A stretch of 64,000 nt of DNA, from assembly GCF_035046485.1 (NCBI RefSeq), contig NC_085137.1, positions 475,875,396 through 475,939,395 of the forward strand, in the 5' to 3' direction. The notes under the pieces are model-generated. The model was not told where the DNA came from, did no database searches, and was given only the letters and a program-made list of their open reading frames with translations. Below are positions 10,776-21,719 of this stretch, in pieces. The position numbers were made by a program, and so were the translations under genes. Numbering within the stretch: position 1 is the stretch's first letter; each line of letters starts with the position of its first letter. This stretch comes from Aedes albopictus. Taxonomy: Eukaryota; Arthropoda; Insecta; Diptera; Culicidae.

Positions 10776-10935
10776 TAGTCCTGAACCGATGAGCGTGAAA
10801 ATTTATATGTGGGCATTTTTAGGGCCGGGAAGTTTTTAACAAGACCCGAGACGCCTCCCTCTCTGGAAAGGGTGGCTCTCATACAAATGAATTGTTGGGG
10901 GGTGTCCCTATAGCGCACGGCATGCCTCGGTACCT
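10776..10935 (+). mobile_element. Helitron-like relic
   Basis: Aligns by eye with the interior of the Helitron-like element at 23546-23801: ACCGATGAGCGTGAAAATTT, ATGTGGGCATTTTTAGG, then CTCTGGAAAGGGTGGCTC and ATACAAATGA. Both terminal sequences are missing. Confidence 0.65.
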
Positions 10936-11099
10936 AAGACAATTTTTTTAAACATTGCATAGCCTTGTTGTTTACGATACGGATTTAAAAAAAAATCTCC
11001 AGCTTTTCATGGATAATTTGATTTCATGCATGCTACATGTAGAGTTTGTGTATGTGTAAAAAATTATGCTGATTTATGACTTGATGACGACATGGTAGC
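10936..11099. other. Short AT-rich spacer
   Basis: Nothing recognised. Confidence 0.4.
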
Positions 11100-12285
11100 A
11101 CCCCTCCGGGATGTTCTTCTTTGTTTTCATAGGACCCCACATTTCTCCAAGAAATCCTTCGAATTTCCAGGGCTCCTCCAGGCATTTCTTCCCTGGGAGT
11201 TCTTGATGAGATTCTTCCAGGGGTTCATTGAGGATTCCTTCAGAGGTTCCCTCTGGGGTTCTTACTGGAGTATCTCTTGAGATGCTTGAAGAAGTTCTGT
11301 CTGGGATTCCTTTAAGTGCTCTTGCGAAGATTTCTCCAGAAAGTACTTTCGCGACTTTTCCAGAGATTTTTTGTGAGATAGGGTGACGATGGGTATTATC
11401 GGCAGGTTTGTTCTCTTCGTCATGGGGGTTTTTGTCGACCAAATTTCCTGAAACTTGGGCATATAATTCAGCTTGACTAGGAAGGATTTGAGGTCAAATC
11501 TGAGTTCAACAGCTTTCAAAAAACACCCCATGACGAAGAGAACAAAACTGCCGAAAATACACAATTTCCCCTACTTTAAGAAATATCTTCTGAGATTACT
11601 TCAGGAGTTCCTAATTTCCTTCAAAATTCCTTACGAAGTTTCTCTAAAAATAGATTTCGAGACTCCTCCAGGAATCTATGATTACCCCAGTATTTTTTCT
11701 GTGATTCCTCTGGGAATTTCTCCCGTGGTTTCCTCACAAATTTCTCAAGAATTTCCTTCTGTGATTCCTCAGGGAGCTTCGTCTGAGATAATTTTGAAAT
11801 TCCTTCAGAAGTTCCCTCTGGGATCCTTTCTGAGATTCCTAAAATGTTCCTTAAGGAACTCCTCTCAAGATTCCTTCAGAGATTCCTTTTGGATTTTCAA
11901 GGGATTTCCTCCGGGATTTCTACAGTAGTTCCGGGAATCCTGCAGGCATTTCACTCTAGATTTTCAATAGTTTCCCTAGGAATGTTTTCAGTTTTTCTTT
12001 TACTTCCAAAAGGTATTCCAGGAAAATAAGGCCGGCAATTCCAGCAATTTTACTTGGGATTTTTTCCGGGATCCCTTCAGAAGTTCTCTCAGGGATTGCG
12101 TCAGGAATACTTTCCTACAGAAACTCCTTCCAAAAATTCAGCCTGGAATTCCTTCCGGGCATTTCATGAGATATTCCAACCTAAGTTCATTCTGGGGTTT
12201 CTTCAGGAATTCTTTCTGAGATCCTTACAGAAATCTTACAAAAACTTCTTTCAATATTCCTCCAAAAACTGTAACTACCAATAAC
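11100..12285. repeat. Degenerate 12-bp-period array, split by a MITE
   Basis: TTCCTTCAGAGGTTCC, GATTCCTTTAAGTGC, GGGATTCCTCC and similar words at multiples of about 12 bases run on both sides of the MITE at 11381-11571. Because 12 is a multiple of 3, frames stay open on both strands, giving spurious frames of up to 151 codons with Phe/Leu/Ser/Arg/Asn-rich translations. Confidence 0.7.
11381..11571. mobile_element. MITE (copy 2 of the 9144 family)
   Basis: Left GGGTATTATCGGCAGGTTTG then TTCTCTTCGTCATG; right CATGACGAAGAGAAC then AAAACTGCCGAAAATAC. TA at 11379-11380 and 11572-11573. Arms of about 40 bp. It has inserted into a 12-bp array. Confidence 0.8.
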
Positions 12286-12289
12286 GCCC

Positions 12290-13215
12290 ATGCGTCTGTG
12301 GCATGGACGTCCGAACGCCCTAGGCCAGCTCACCTCTTTAGATCTCAGGGCCGGCAGCACACCGCACTAAGGAAAACTTACCTCTTCTTCACACGTAGTT
12401 CTCAACCTGAAAATCAACCACTTGATGCATGCAAATAACGAACGCGACACAAGGGAGATGGGTTCAAATGTCTAAATATTCGTAATTTATTCGCAACTGT
12501 CTAATTTCTAATTTGCACTCACTGATCGGTAGCTCTACTTACACACGGTGGACCTGCACGGCGTCGGGATTCCAGCACGTATCTGCCGGAGTGGGAGGTT
12601 GATTCCGGCCCCTTGACAAGGGGGGGGGGGGGGGGGGTGAACGGCGCTTCCGAGATTTCGGATCCAGTGACCGTATGTTAACGGACGGTCGATGGACTCC
12701 GGAGGTGACTGTCAGTACCTTCGGTCTTCTGGGAGGCGTTGGTCACGTGGTTTTCTCGTGGCTAACCACTGGTTGATGGTACACTAACTACGGTACACTA
12801 TCTTCAATCGTGGATCGATCTACATCACACGCGAAATAAGAACACTTGAGCTGAGCGAGTCTTAGCTCCTTAACGTTTAGCTCGTATCACTCAACGTTCC
12901 ACTACTTGTGAGTCAAACTCGTGAACTTTGGTAAAAACCTGAAAAACTTCACCTAACGCAATCCCAGGATCAAGAGACCTCTCCTTAATTGGGAGGGACC
13001 TTATATAGCTCAGCAGGCGGAAGTCGATATAATCGCTCGATCGGTTTGTCTACCTCCCCATTCGGTCACGTGCTTCCTCGGGTTTTGTGCTCTTCGGAAA
13101 TTTCAGCCGAAGTAGGATCGTAGGTAGATTTCTGGAGGTTCATAGAGCCGAGCAGTAGAGGGCTACCATCTTCGAAAGTGATGTGCTTCTATCATCAATC
13201 TATCGTGAACGTACC
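12290..13215 (-). mobile_element. Probable solo LTR or promoter-bearing repeat
   Basis: Read on the minus strand the block has a TATA box (GAGCTATATAAGGTCC near 13005-13020), a GC-richer transcribed part, a polyadenylation signal (GAATAAATTACGAATATTT near 12475-12495), and a downstream GAGGTAAGTTTTCC. This order (U3-TATA-R-polyA-U5) is what an LTR shows. Terminal TG/CA and a target duplication were not established. A run of 18 G lies at 12620-12637. It could instead be a promoter plus 5' exon of an unidentified gene; the composition and unit-like boundaries favour an LTR. Confidence 0.4.
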
Positions 13216-13914
13216 CCAATCCATAATATTTAAATCGATTGTTTTTTTATATAATGCATTATTTGCATGTGGGAAATTTACATTTAATGACATATTTATT
13301 TGTAGGCAAAACCAGTGTCTTAATTTGTCAAATAACAGTCATCCTCTCTGACGCCTAGTAACTCCTGCTTCGTAGATTTGTTTTTGTTTTGATTATCGTC
13401 TCGATAACCCGTGTGCCACTCTCTGAAGATCAAGCGATGAAAAATTGATTGTCTCGCTGTCTGCTGAATTTTAACCACCCACTAATATTCAAAGTCAGCA
13501 TATTCATCTTCAATTGATTTTTTTGGTTTAAGCACGATTTAAAAGCAAAAACTGCTGCTGGTGGATACCATTCACCTAAAGCAAGCATGATAAATATAAT
13601 TAGGGCAACATATCGATATTTGCGTGCCTTAAATAGCCTAAAACCACAAAAATTCATTTCCAAATTAAAAATTTCATATTCACATTCACCGAGCTCGGAC
13701 AGAAGATCAAAACAGAACTTCAGCTACAGTTGATTACACTACGAGGCGTCGCTCTCATTGTCTTGCTTTCTCTTTGTCATGTTCATTCTCGGAGTCATGT
13801 TGGTGGGAGACTGCATTCGTTTATTTGTGTTCGTTTTCGCACTGATTGAACATCATTGGGCTGATTTTTTTAGGCACTGGGCAAAACTATCATCAAATTT
13901 TTAAATTCCAAGTT
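13216..13914. other. Intergenic, nothing recognised
   Basis: Non-repetitive-looking sequence. Segment 13680-13860 is richer in GC and CT-rich words (CTTGCTTTCTCTTTGTCATG) but holds no coding frame I can support. Confidence 0.35.
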
Positions 13915-14360
13915 GTGAACTCTTGAAGAGGTTACAAAACATCTCCGGGATTCTTTTTAGGAGCTACTTCTGGGATTGCTTCAAAAATTCCTGGAATTTC
14001 TTCAGCTTTTATCAGGTATTGTTTCTGGAATTTCTTCAGGAATACTTTGCAGGATTCATCTAAGGAACTCTTTTTTGGTTTCCTCCAAAAGTTCCATTTG
14101 GAATCCCTTCAGATCCTTCTAGATTTTCTCCAGAAGTTCATTCTGGAATCCTTTGAGATGTTTCCAATTCCCAGAGTTTATTAAGGAGTTTTCTAAACAA
14201 TTATTTTTTTTTTATTAATGGCATTCCTCATGAAGTTCCTACAGGATTTAGTTGAGAAAATACTCAAGCAAGTTCCTTCTGGTTTTTCTCCACCAGGAGT
14301 TCCTGGAGGAATCTCATATGGAACCTTTTAGGAATCTCAAAAGAAGATTCTGAAGGAATC
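13915..14360. repeat. Degenerate 12-bp-period array
   Basis: GGGATTCTTTTTAGG, TTCTGGAATTTCTTC, GGAATCCCTTCAG and related words recur in the same register class as the other arrays. Confidence 0.6.
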
Positions 14361-14664
14361 CTGAATTATTTAATGATTAACTCTATGATTTTTAAATTCT
14401 TATGAAAAACTTAAAAACATCTCTTGGAATAAAGTGTGCATGAACTAAAAGAGCACACTCTGAATAGTTAACTTTGTAACAATTTTAAAATGTCACATGA
14501 GTCACAGGAAAAGTCTTAAAAATTAAAATTCAAAAAGATTTGTAAGAAAACCTTTCCTTAGATTTTGTATTAGAAATATGAAGACATTTTTTGATTATTT
14601 AGACAATTTGTGAAAAAAATATTGAGGATTAGTTCTGAACAAAAAATTGGATGTGCACATCCAA
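14361..14664. other. AT-rich spacer
   Basis: Nothing recognised beyond simple AT-rich sequence. Confidence 0.35.
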
Positions 14665-14840
14665 TGGAGCGGACCTGATGTGATCGTTAAAGTACGTGAC
14701 TATCACGCCAAGGACCTGGGATCGAATGCCACTCCCGACAAACTCTCGAAATGTGAATTTTACCTTCGAAAGGGAAGTAGAGCGTGGGTTCCGAGATGAA
14801 CTAGCCTAGGGCTAAAAATCTCGTTAATACAGATAAAAAT
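14665..14840 (+). mobile_element. tRNA-related SINE, Feilai-like
   Basis: TGGAGCGGACCTGATGTGAT start, decayed A/B boxes (GGGATCGAATGCC), conserved body (GGGAAGTAGAGCGTGGG, CTAGCCTAGGGCTAAAAA, CTCGTTAATACAGAT) and A-rich tail. Same orientation as the copy at 1970. Confidence 0.75.
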
Positions 14841-15875
14841 TGAATAATTGCTCATTAAAGAATCACGGCGAACATTCCAAAGATACTTTTAACAAATCTT
14901 TTGATTTTTTAAGAATATGGATATTAAAAATATCAATTTAAGCCACAGTAATTGTCGAGTTTTGAAATCATGCAACCGTACAATAGCATCATGTTCAATT
15001 CTAGTCTTAGGTTATTTTGGTACCCATGTGAGACTAATACCCTTGTCGGGAGCCTAACTAAAACACTTGAATCTATAGAGGAATTAAATATCAATCGAAA
15101 TAATAGAATCCTTGTAGTAATTTATCGAACAATCCTTGAAACTATCACATTTATGATACTCAAAGTATTTTTTAATCAAAACATTGGAAAAATTTCCAAT
15201 CACATTTTTGGAGAGATTTTTTTATGGTATGTGTATGGATAATAAATGTTTTGAGGAAGCTCTAGAGACATTCCAGAACAACTTCCTGCTAAAATTATTT
15301 AGTAATTTTCAGGGGAAATTAAAAAAAAAAAATTAAACTTAAAAAACGCAGATAGTTGTTTTATGGTCTGGTCTTCGGCTCTTGGATTTCCTGATCGGGT
15401 TCTTTGAGAGTATCAATGCGGAAATTTTTATGTTTTATTTTTATTTTTATTCTTTATTGTTTTGTTTTGTAAGAAATGTCTAACAATCTCAAAGGAATTC
15501 CTGAAGATGCCAAGAATGAAGAAAAAAAGAAAAGAAAGAATCGTACAAAAAAGTTTCTGGAAGACACACTAAATAAATCTATTAAAAACTCAAAGCTAAA
15601 TTCCTGTGTCATTAAAAAATCCCGAAAATTCATGTAATTGATGAACTTTCATTCAGTGTAAACTTCCGCAAACCGTAGCTTTTGCACCAAAAAAAAATTC
15701 TTCTTTGTTGATTTTTTTTTCAAATGTTAAATAAGATCTTATTGAAAATTACAAAAAAAAAAAATTAATTTAAAATTGCACATTTTTTTTTTCGTTGCGC
15801 CGGTTACGCCGCCGCCGCCGCCGCCGAAAAATTCTTCAAAAAATGCAAAGGATCTGACTCTGGAATAATTTCTGC
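14841..15875. other. AT-rich region with a CCG run
   Basis: Mostly AT-rich with poly-A/T tracts. At 15798-15828 a GCGCCGGTTACGCCGCCG run of GCC units recalls the island at 10155. No supported gene. Confidence 0.35.
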
Positions 15876-16660
15876 AGTAATTATGGAGAGAATCTACGGG
15901 TAACATCTCAAGGAATCCCTGAAGATCTGAATAAAATCAAAGCAATCCTTGGTGAAACAATTGGAGGAACTCCTGAAACAACTTCTATAAGATTTTCTTA
16001 AGGATTTTCCAGAGGAGCTTTCTAGATAAATTTCAGATAAAATCCCTTAAAAGGGGAGTAAAAATCTGAAGAAAATCTTGGAGAAATTCAAGCAATCTGA
16101 AAAAATCTCAATTTCGAAAAAAAACTACAGAAATTTTTGAAGAAACGTCTGAATACTTTCCATACTGCATACTTTGAAAAAGAAGAATCGTTTGGAGGAA
16201 TTCTTGATGGTTCCCTTGGAGAAATACTAGAACATGTTTTTTGAGAAATTTCTAGAAGTTTTTTGAATATATCCCAATGATAGACTCCTGGTCAAAATTC
16301 TGACAATATTTGTGGATACATTTCTTCAAAAATGTTCGAAGAAATACATGAAATAGTACAAGCGTGAACTTATGTAGCAAAACTTGAAAAAATGTATTAA
16401 ACAATCCCTTATCAGTAGGTCGGCTCCAGAGGCACGTTCTCCTCCATTTGGGAAATTTGTGCCACAATCCCTTAAGAAATTTCTGAAGGACTATTTTAGA
16501 AAACCCGTAGGCCAACTTAATCTAAGTTGAATCCTTTGTGAAATTTCATGAGGAATTCCTGAAAAATCACTGGAGGACAGGAATACTTAAAAGAATCTTT
16601 TGAGTTTTTTTTGTTGGAATCATTTTAGGAAATCATACGAGAATCTTCTTTCTGTAAAAA
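15876..16660. repeat. Degenerate 12-bp-period array
   Basis: CAAGGAATCCCTGAAG, GGAGGAACTCCTG, GAGAAATTCAAG and similar words. Interrupted by non-array text around 16260-16450. Confidence 0.55.
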
Positions 16661-16814
16661 ACAACAAATACAAAATCATAAAAAAAAATTATTAAGAAAA
16701 AAAAATATTAAGAGATTTCTGGCGATGTCGCTGAAACAAATGGCGGAGAATTTTAGGAAGAATTTTTGCAGCATAAGAGGAATTCTAGCACGAATGTCCC
16801 CTCCACGATTAATA

Positions 16815-16876
16815 AAAATGCGGAGTGGTTTTACCGGAATACCAAACATTATTCCGGTAAAACCACTCCGCATTTT
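16815..16876. repeat. Perfect hairpin, about 28-bp arms
   Basis: AAAATGCGGAGTGGTTTTAC continues to CGGAATA and is followed after a short spacer by the exact reverse complement. No tail or terminal duplication was found. It may be the terminus of a tiny palindromic MITE. Confidence 0.75.
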
Positions 16877-17170
16877 AGGCGCAATAACGAAGTCATTTTT
16901 GTGAGATTGTACCAGTATAAAAACGTTGAAGTTTGGAAACCTTGAGTAATAATTAGTTTTAATTTTACCATGACAAAATTGATATCTAATTATAAATTAT
17001 TAAATAAGCGTCATCATGTAGAAAAAAAAAACACTAGTATTCCCTTAAAATAATAAGATTAAATAATTGTCCATCGAATTCTATATCAGTCTATTGCGGT
17101 AACAATAATAATATAAATTAATTGTCCGTCGCACTTAAAACTATGGTACGCCCACAAGATCATAATACGC
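16877..17170. other. AT-rich spacer
   Basis: Nothing recognised. Confidence 0.35.
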
Positions 17171-17179
17171 CATAGTGCA

Positions 17180-17270
17180 ACGGGTCTCCAGTTAGTCTAG
17201 TGGTTAAGGTTATGGATTGCCAATCCGGAGACGACCCGTCGCGACGGGTTCGATTTCCGTTCCGCACTCT
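17180..17270 (+). mobile_element. tRNA-like SINE head
   Basis: A box TAGTCTAGTGGTTAAGG and B box GGGTTCGATTTCC with an anticodon-arm-like TGGATTGCCAATCC between them. The variable part (GACGACCCGTCGCGAC) is longer than in a normal tRNA. The body after the B box (CACTCTCTCCGTAGAAC onward to about 17420) is probably SINE sequence. Confidence 0.6.
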
Positions 17271-17429
17271 CTCCGTAGAACTAGTACAGCGATTTCTCTC
17301 TCGCACAGTTACGGAAGCTCTCACTCATACGTCACTCATCAAAAACGGAATACCAGCACTTAAGACTGGCTTTTTTCGCACCGCACTGTGCATGCCGACA
17401 ATCCCTGTCGATAAGTGAATCTGGTGAAG

Positions 17430-17940
17430 GGATATTGAACGGCGATGAAGCTTTGGTGCGGCTTCCTTTGTCATTCGCAAAACGAGAACAATTGTAACAC
17501 GTAAGTGGAGCGAAATTAAAACGTGACATTTAGTGCAATTAACCTTCACGTACCCGACCCCCGACAACTCATTTGAAAAATGCTGGCATTTCGTCAATTT
17601 TCATCTGATTTTTTTTTGAAGTTGCCCTCAATCGATCATAAATTGATCAAGTTTATGATGATGATGATTGTGTACCCACCATCAGCGCAAGGATTACCTA
17701 TGGCTGCAGAGTCATACCGGAACGGAATGATCTACCTGATGGTTTGTTGTAGCAGGGTAAGCTAAATTCACTGGAGACCTTCGGAAAACAACATGATAAT
17801 TGTTATCTCGTGACAAAGTCTGGCCACCCCACGAACATTTGCCCGGAAACTAGTTCATTTAACTTCCTTAGGCTACCCCTCCAAAATCCCCATATATGTC
17901 ATGTTCAAATATAAAAAGTAATAATATGGAACGAACTCAC
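17430..17940. other. Unassigned
   Basis: No clear element or gene. The 20-base word ATAAATTGATCAAGTTTAT at about 17637 recurs at about 20080, on the far side of the repeats below, hinting at a duplication bracketing 17.65-20.08 kb. Confidence 0.3.
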
Positions 17941-18366
17941 CGGGTAATCCTGACCAGCTGGTTTTCTATGTTTGGCTTTGGTCTCAGCATGCAAACGGTC
18001 CAAACCATATTAAATGTGCACTCGTTCACACCACTCGCTGATTCTCCGATCGTCCATCGAAGAATCCGAAAAAAATACATAAGCGAGAATACCCGACGCA
18101 CTGAAAAACAATCTTTTGGATACTAGCATTTCCGAACTCGGAATAACGACGAACACGAGCACCACGACGCGGGCAATGTGGTCTCTTGCCACCGAGCCAT
18201 CGTCGATTGTTAACACAAAGTGCGAACAAAAACACAAGGAAAAATACGAAAACGCGGTAACGATGAAATGCGGTTCACTCTTCCATCAGCGTTCCACTCA
18301 AGTACGAACAAAAACACAAAGAAAAATGCAAAAACGCGGTAAAGACGAAATGCGGCATGTTTTAGC

Positions 18367-19918
18367 CCAAAGTATATAAATGGCTAAAATATAAACGACT
18401 CATAAGAAAGTGATCATTCTTAATAAATAATTACGAAAGTCCCAGTGAAGAAACAGGGGTGCAAGCAGTAATAAATAACAAAAGTTCCATAAACAAATTA
18501 AAAAATGCATAAATAAATCAAAAGTTTCCATAAATAATTGATTTTTGAGCAATTAAAAACGTCAAAAATGCAATGAATAATTCAACTGTTGCAATAAAAA
18601 AAGCCAATTTTCCCACCAAAAAACTTCGAATTTTCCATAAATAAATTCAATTTTTCCATAATAAATTAGAAAATTCACAATAAAAAAATATCTAAAAAGC
18701 AATAAATAATTTAAAAAGTGCAATAAACATAAAAATAAATTATCAGTAAAAGTCAAAAAATGAGCAATAAACGTAAATGCATTTTGAGGCAAAAAAATAT
18801 GTAGACCATGCGGCGAAGCCGCATAGAGGATTGAGGAACTGAGGCGGCAGAAGGCCGCCGAAGTTTCCGATATCCGATGCACCGCAACTGCATCGTTTCG
18901 GTTCTAGGCAAACCACAGATCCAAGAATTTGCCTGGTATAATGCAAACATAGATGTTATCCCTTTTTTAGGTCCGACGAGCGATAGCGAGTTCAGACAGC
19001 AAGCAATTGCTCGGTAAATTGCAATCATAGTTACGCAAGCTTTTCAATCGTTTCAGTCATATAAGTGCGATTCAGCATTTCACTGTCTCATACTTTCTTG
19101 CATATGTTTTTCATGGGTAATTTCGTCATTTTTTATTGCATTTTTTGAATTTTTTATTGCTTTTTAGATATTTTTTTATTGTGAATTTTCTAATTTATTA
19201 TGGAAAAATTGAATTTATTTATGGAAAATTCGAAGTTTTTTGGTGGGAAAATTGGCTTTTTTTATTGCAACAGTTGAGTTATTCATTGCATTTTTGACGT
19301 TTTTAATTGCTCAAAAATCAATTATTTATGGAAACTTTTGATTTATTTATGCATTTTTTAATTTGTTTATGGAACTTTTGTTATTTATTACTGCTTGCAC
19401 CCCTGTTTCTTCACTGGGACTTTTCGAATTATTTATGGGAAATTTTGTATTTATTATGGAACGTTTAATTGTCTGCCGTATATAAATATGTACCAAGGTA
19501 AGAGATTCCCGTAAATGTCAAAAATGAGACTCACTAACACATCTGCGTTAGTTATGAAAAGTTGGTGTTTTTACACTAAAATGTCATTATTTCAGCAAAG
19601 TCTGTGAAGTTTTGTTAGTTTGGATGTTTCTAAATGCTGGAAAAATATGTTTAGAATCAATTAAAAAAAATTTGTTACCGATATTCAAATGGCGATATTT
19701 TCTGTTTTATTGCATGGAGGTCACATTTAATCCAGTCAGATGCAATTAAATAATAGCTTCTAAGATGGGAGTGCTTAATTTCTTAAGAAAGTTTGCTAAA
19801 TAGTGATGTGTCCATACAAATCAGCGCAAACTTCATAACTATTTTTTGCTTTTTTCTTTTTCTCACTAATCCGTGAATATTAGCGGGAATCTTTTACCTT
19901 GGTATTTAGATACTTTGG
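18367..19918. mobile_element. 1.55-kb TIR element with internal foldback arms
   Basis: Left end CCAAAGTATATAAAT, right end complement CCAAAGTATCTAAAT, flanked by TTTTAGC on both sides (about 18360-18366 and 19919-19925; 7 or 8 bp depending on alignment). Inside, arms 18421-18735 and 19127-19441 are near-perfect inverted copies, AT-rich with recurring TCCATAAATAAATT words and one GC-rich island (CAGTGAAGAAACAGGGGTGC). The central 390 bp has two small hairpins (GCGGCGAAGCCGC, GGCGGCAGAAGGCCGCC). No coding frame supported. Confidence 0.7.
19493..19902. mobile_element. TA-flanked MITE nested in the 1.55-kb element
   Basis: CCAAGGTAAGAGATTCCCG at the left and the complement of CCAAGGTAAAAGATTCCCG at the right, with TA at 19491-19492 and 19903-19904. 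Non-coding, 410 bp. Confidence 0.7.
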
Positions 19919-20439
19919 TTTTAGCCTCCGCGCCCTGCTTGTCACTGACGACCGACGACCGTTCACTCTTCCATCAGCGTTCCACCCAAGTACGAACTAA
20001 AAACACAAAGAAAAATGCAAAAACGCGGTAAAGACGAAATGCGGGATGTTTTAGCCTCCGCGCCCTGCTTGTCACTCATCATAAATTGATCAAGTTTATT
20101 TCACTAAAGTGGCCATGTAATATCCGGAACCATTCCGGAGATATTCAGGATTGTACTGTGGTCAGGGGGTTGGGGAGGGGTCTGTTTTGCCAAATTCCTA
20201 AAAGTGATTATTTCGTGTGGTATTGTGTACACGGTAAAAAATCTGCACTCTGATATGAACTGATTGGCACTTGAATTCGCACTACTGTCTAATCAGTTTG
20301 TTATCAATTAAATATCATTCGAAAAAGAACATTTAACTCTCAGGCGACGGTGCTTAAAATTAGCGTTACACTAATTTTCGATGCATCATATCTTCTTCGT
20401 TTTAAACCCAAATGTAAAAATTTTTATATTGCCGAAAAC

Positions 20440-21640
20440 CTTGGGGCCTCAGCTTTCATAATAAATTATCATACATAGTCGTAGCGAGGAAAAATGATAA
20501 AAAGGGGCTCTTCAAAGAGGGGCACCTCCTTAAAAACAGCGTTACACTAATTCAAATGCCTATATCTTTGCTGTTAATCCATATAATTACAATCTTCTTC
20601 CATCATTGGAAACCGCCAACACTCACCATGCTAGAAAAAATATCGAACATAGTCGTAGCAAGGATAAGGGCAAATGGGGGGCACCCCATTTATGTGTTTG
20701 CCACACATATAAAAAATTATATTAGCCCCGTTTTGCAAGCAAATCATGATTTTTTTTCACGGTCAGAATCTTCAGGTGAGGTACTTCCAAGAAAAAATGC
20801 AAATCATGGGCGAAGCTAGGAAAAACAGTAATAAGGGGCAATTATTTCAAAATCGTCCAAAAATTTCAAAAAATCATAACTTGACCATAAAGTAACAAAT
20901 AATAAATTTTCTTGCGCCAATTAGAAGCTTAGAATCTTACATTGTCGAGAAAAATATCACACATAGGCGTAGCCAGTGATATGGGCTCGCAAGGGGTAGA
21001 GCAATTGAGTACTCAAATCAGTACATATAATCAATATTCTATACTAAATTCTCAGTCATCAAAACTAAATTTATTCTTTCTTTTTTACCACTGTAAGCCA
21101 CCAGAACCCACCTTGAAAGGATTAGGCATAGTCGTAGTAAGGAAATAATAAAGGGGGGAGAGGGAGAAAGGTGACTTTAAATATTTTTCAAAAGTTGCCG
21201 CTTTGCAGGTAAATAATGTCTTTCTTCCACGATAAGCATCTTGAGACGATGAACTTTATAAGAAAAATAATACAATACATAGGCGGAGCTAGGGAAATAG
21301 TAATGAGGAGCAGCATCTAGAAAAATACACATAACATGCACTATTTATTTTTCTATTACCAAATGATCTTCTGAAAATTGGATGGGAAGCTAGTTTTAGG
21401 TGTTCCCTAAACCTTCTCATTTCTTTCACAAATCTTTATGCCCATTTTCGTGTTCAACTGCGTACTGTGATCATAGAGAAGCGGTTTCTTAGGAAATACA
21501 GGCAATGAATTTCCTATGCATCAAGATAGGCCCATATATTCCTACTGAACTGCAAATAGCCTTTTGGTAAAAAAAAAAACATTAAAATAACACAAAAAAT
21601 AGACGAAGTTTAGAAACTAGTAATAAGAAGCAACCACTTC
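20440..21640 (+). repeat. Degenerate tandem repeat, about 150-180 bp, CGTAGC core
   Basis: The core CATAGTCGTAGCAAGGA or variants (CATAGGCGTAGCCAG, CATAGGCGGAGCTAGGG, ATAGACGAAGTTTAG) followed by TAATAA-GGGG recurs at about 20470, 20649, 20812, 20963, 21127, 21280 and 21598, i.e. spacings of 179, 163, 151, 164, 153 and 318 bases. The array is mirrored in the right arm (about 36100-37300). Confidence 0.65.
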
Positions 21641-21719
21641 AATCATTTACTCCTACGGAAGACATAAAGAATGGAAAAAGAAGTTCAAAATTTAAAAAAA
21701 AAGGACTCTTAAAAAAATC

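Larger units (their letters stand above)
18221..20060. repeat. Tandem repeat units split by an insertion
   Basis: Units containing GCGAACAAAAACACAA then AAACGCGGTAA and ATGCGG begin at about 18221, 18303 and 19991. The last two are followed by TTTTAGCC; the longer unit includes GTTCACTCTTCCATCAGCG and TCCGCGCCCTGCTTGTCAC. On the minus strand the units read CTTTGTGTTTTTGTTCG, and the adjacent TTTTTCAGTGCGTCGG (about 18100) resembles an arthropod initiator, so this may be a tandem promoter/5' UTR of a retroelement. Continuity is broken by the element at 18367-19918. Confidence 0.55.

Noticed and set aside
11473..11928. 151-codon plus-strand frame
   Set aside because: Translation is a Phe/Leu/Ser/Ile-rich reading of the 12-bp-period array and part of a MITE; similar frames occur in every array on both strands.
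17200..18379. Cluster of 60-90-codon frames on both strands
   Set aside because: No domain, no splice-supported model apart from the weak candidate listed among findings.
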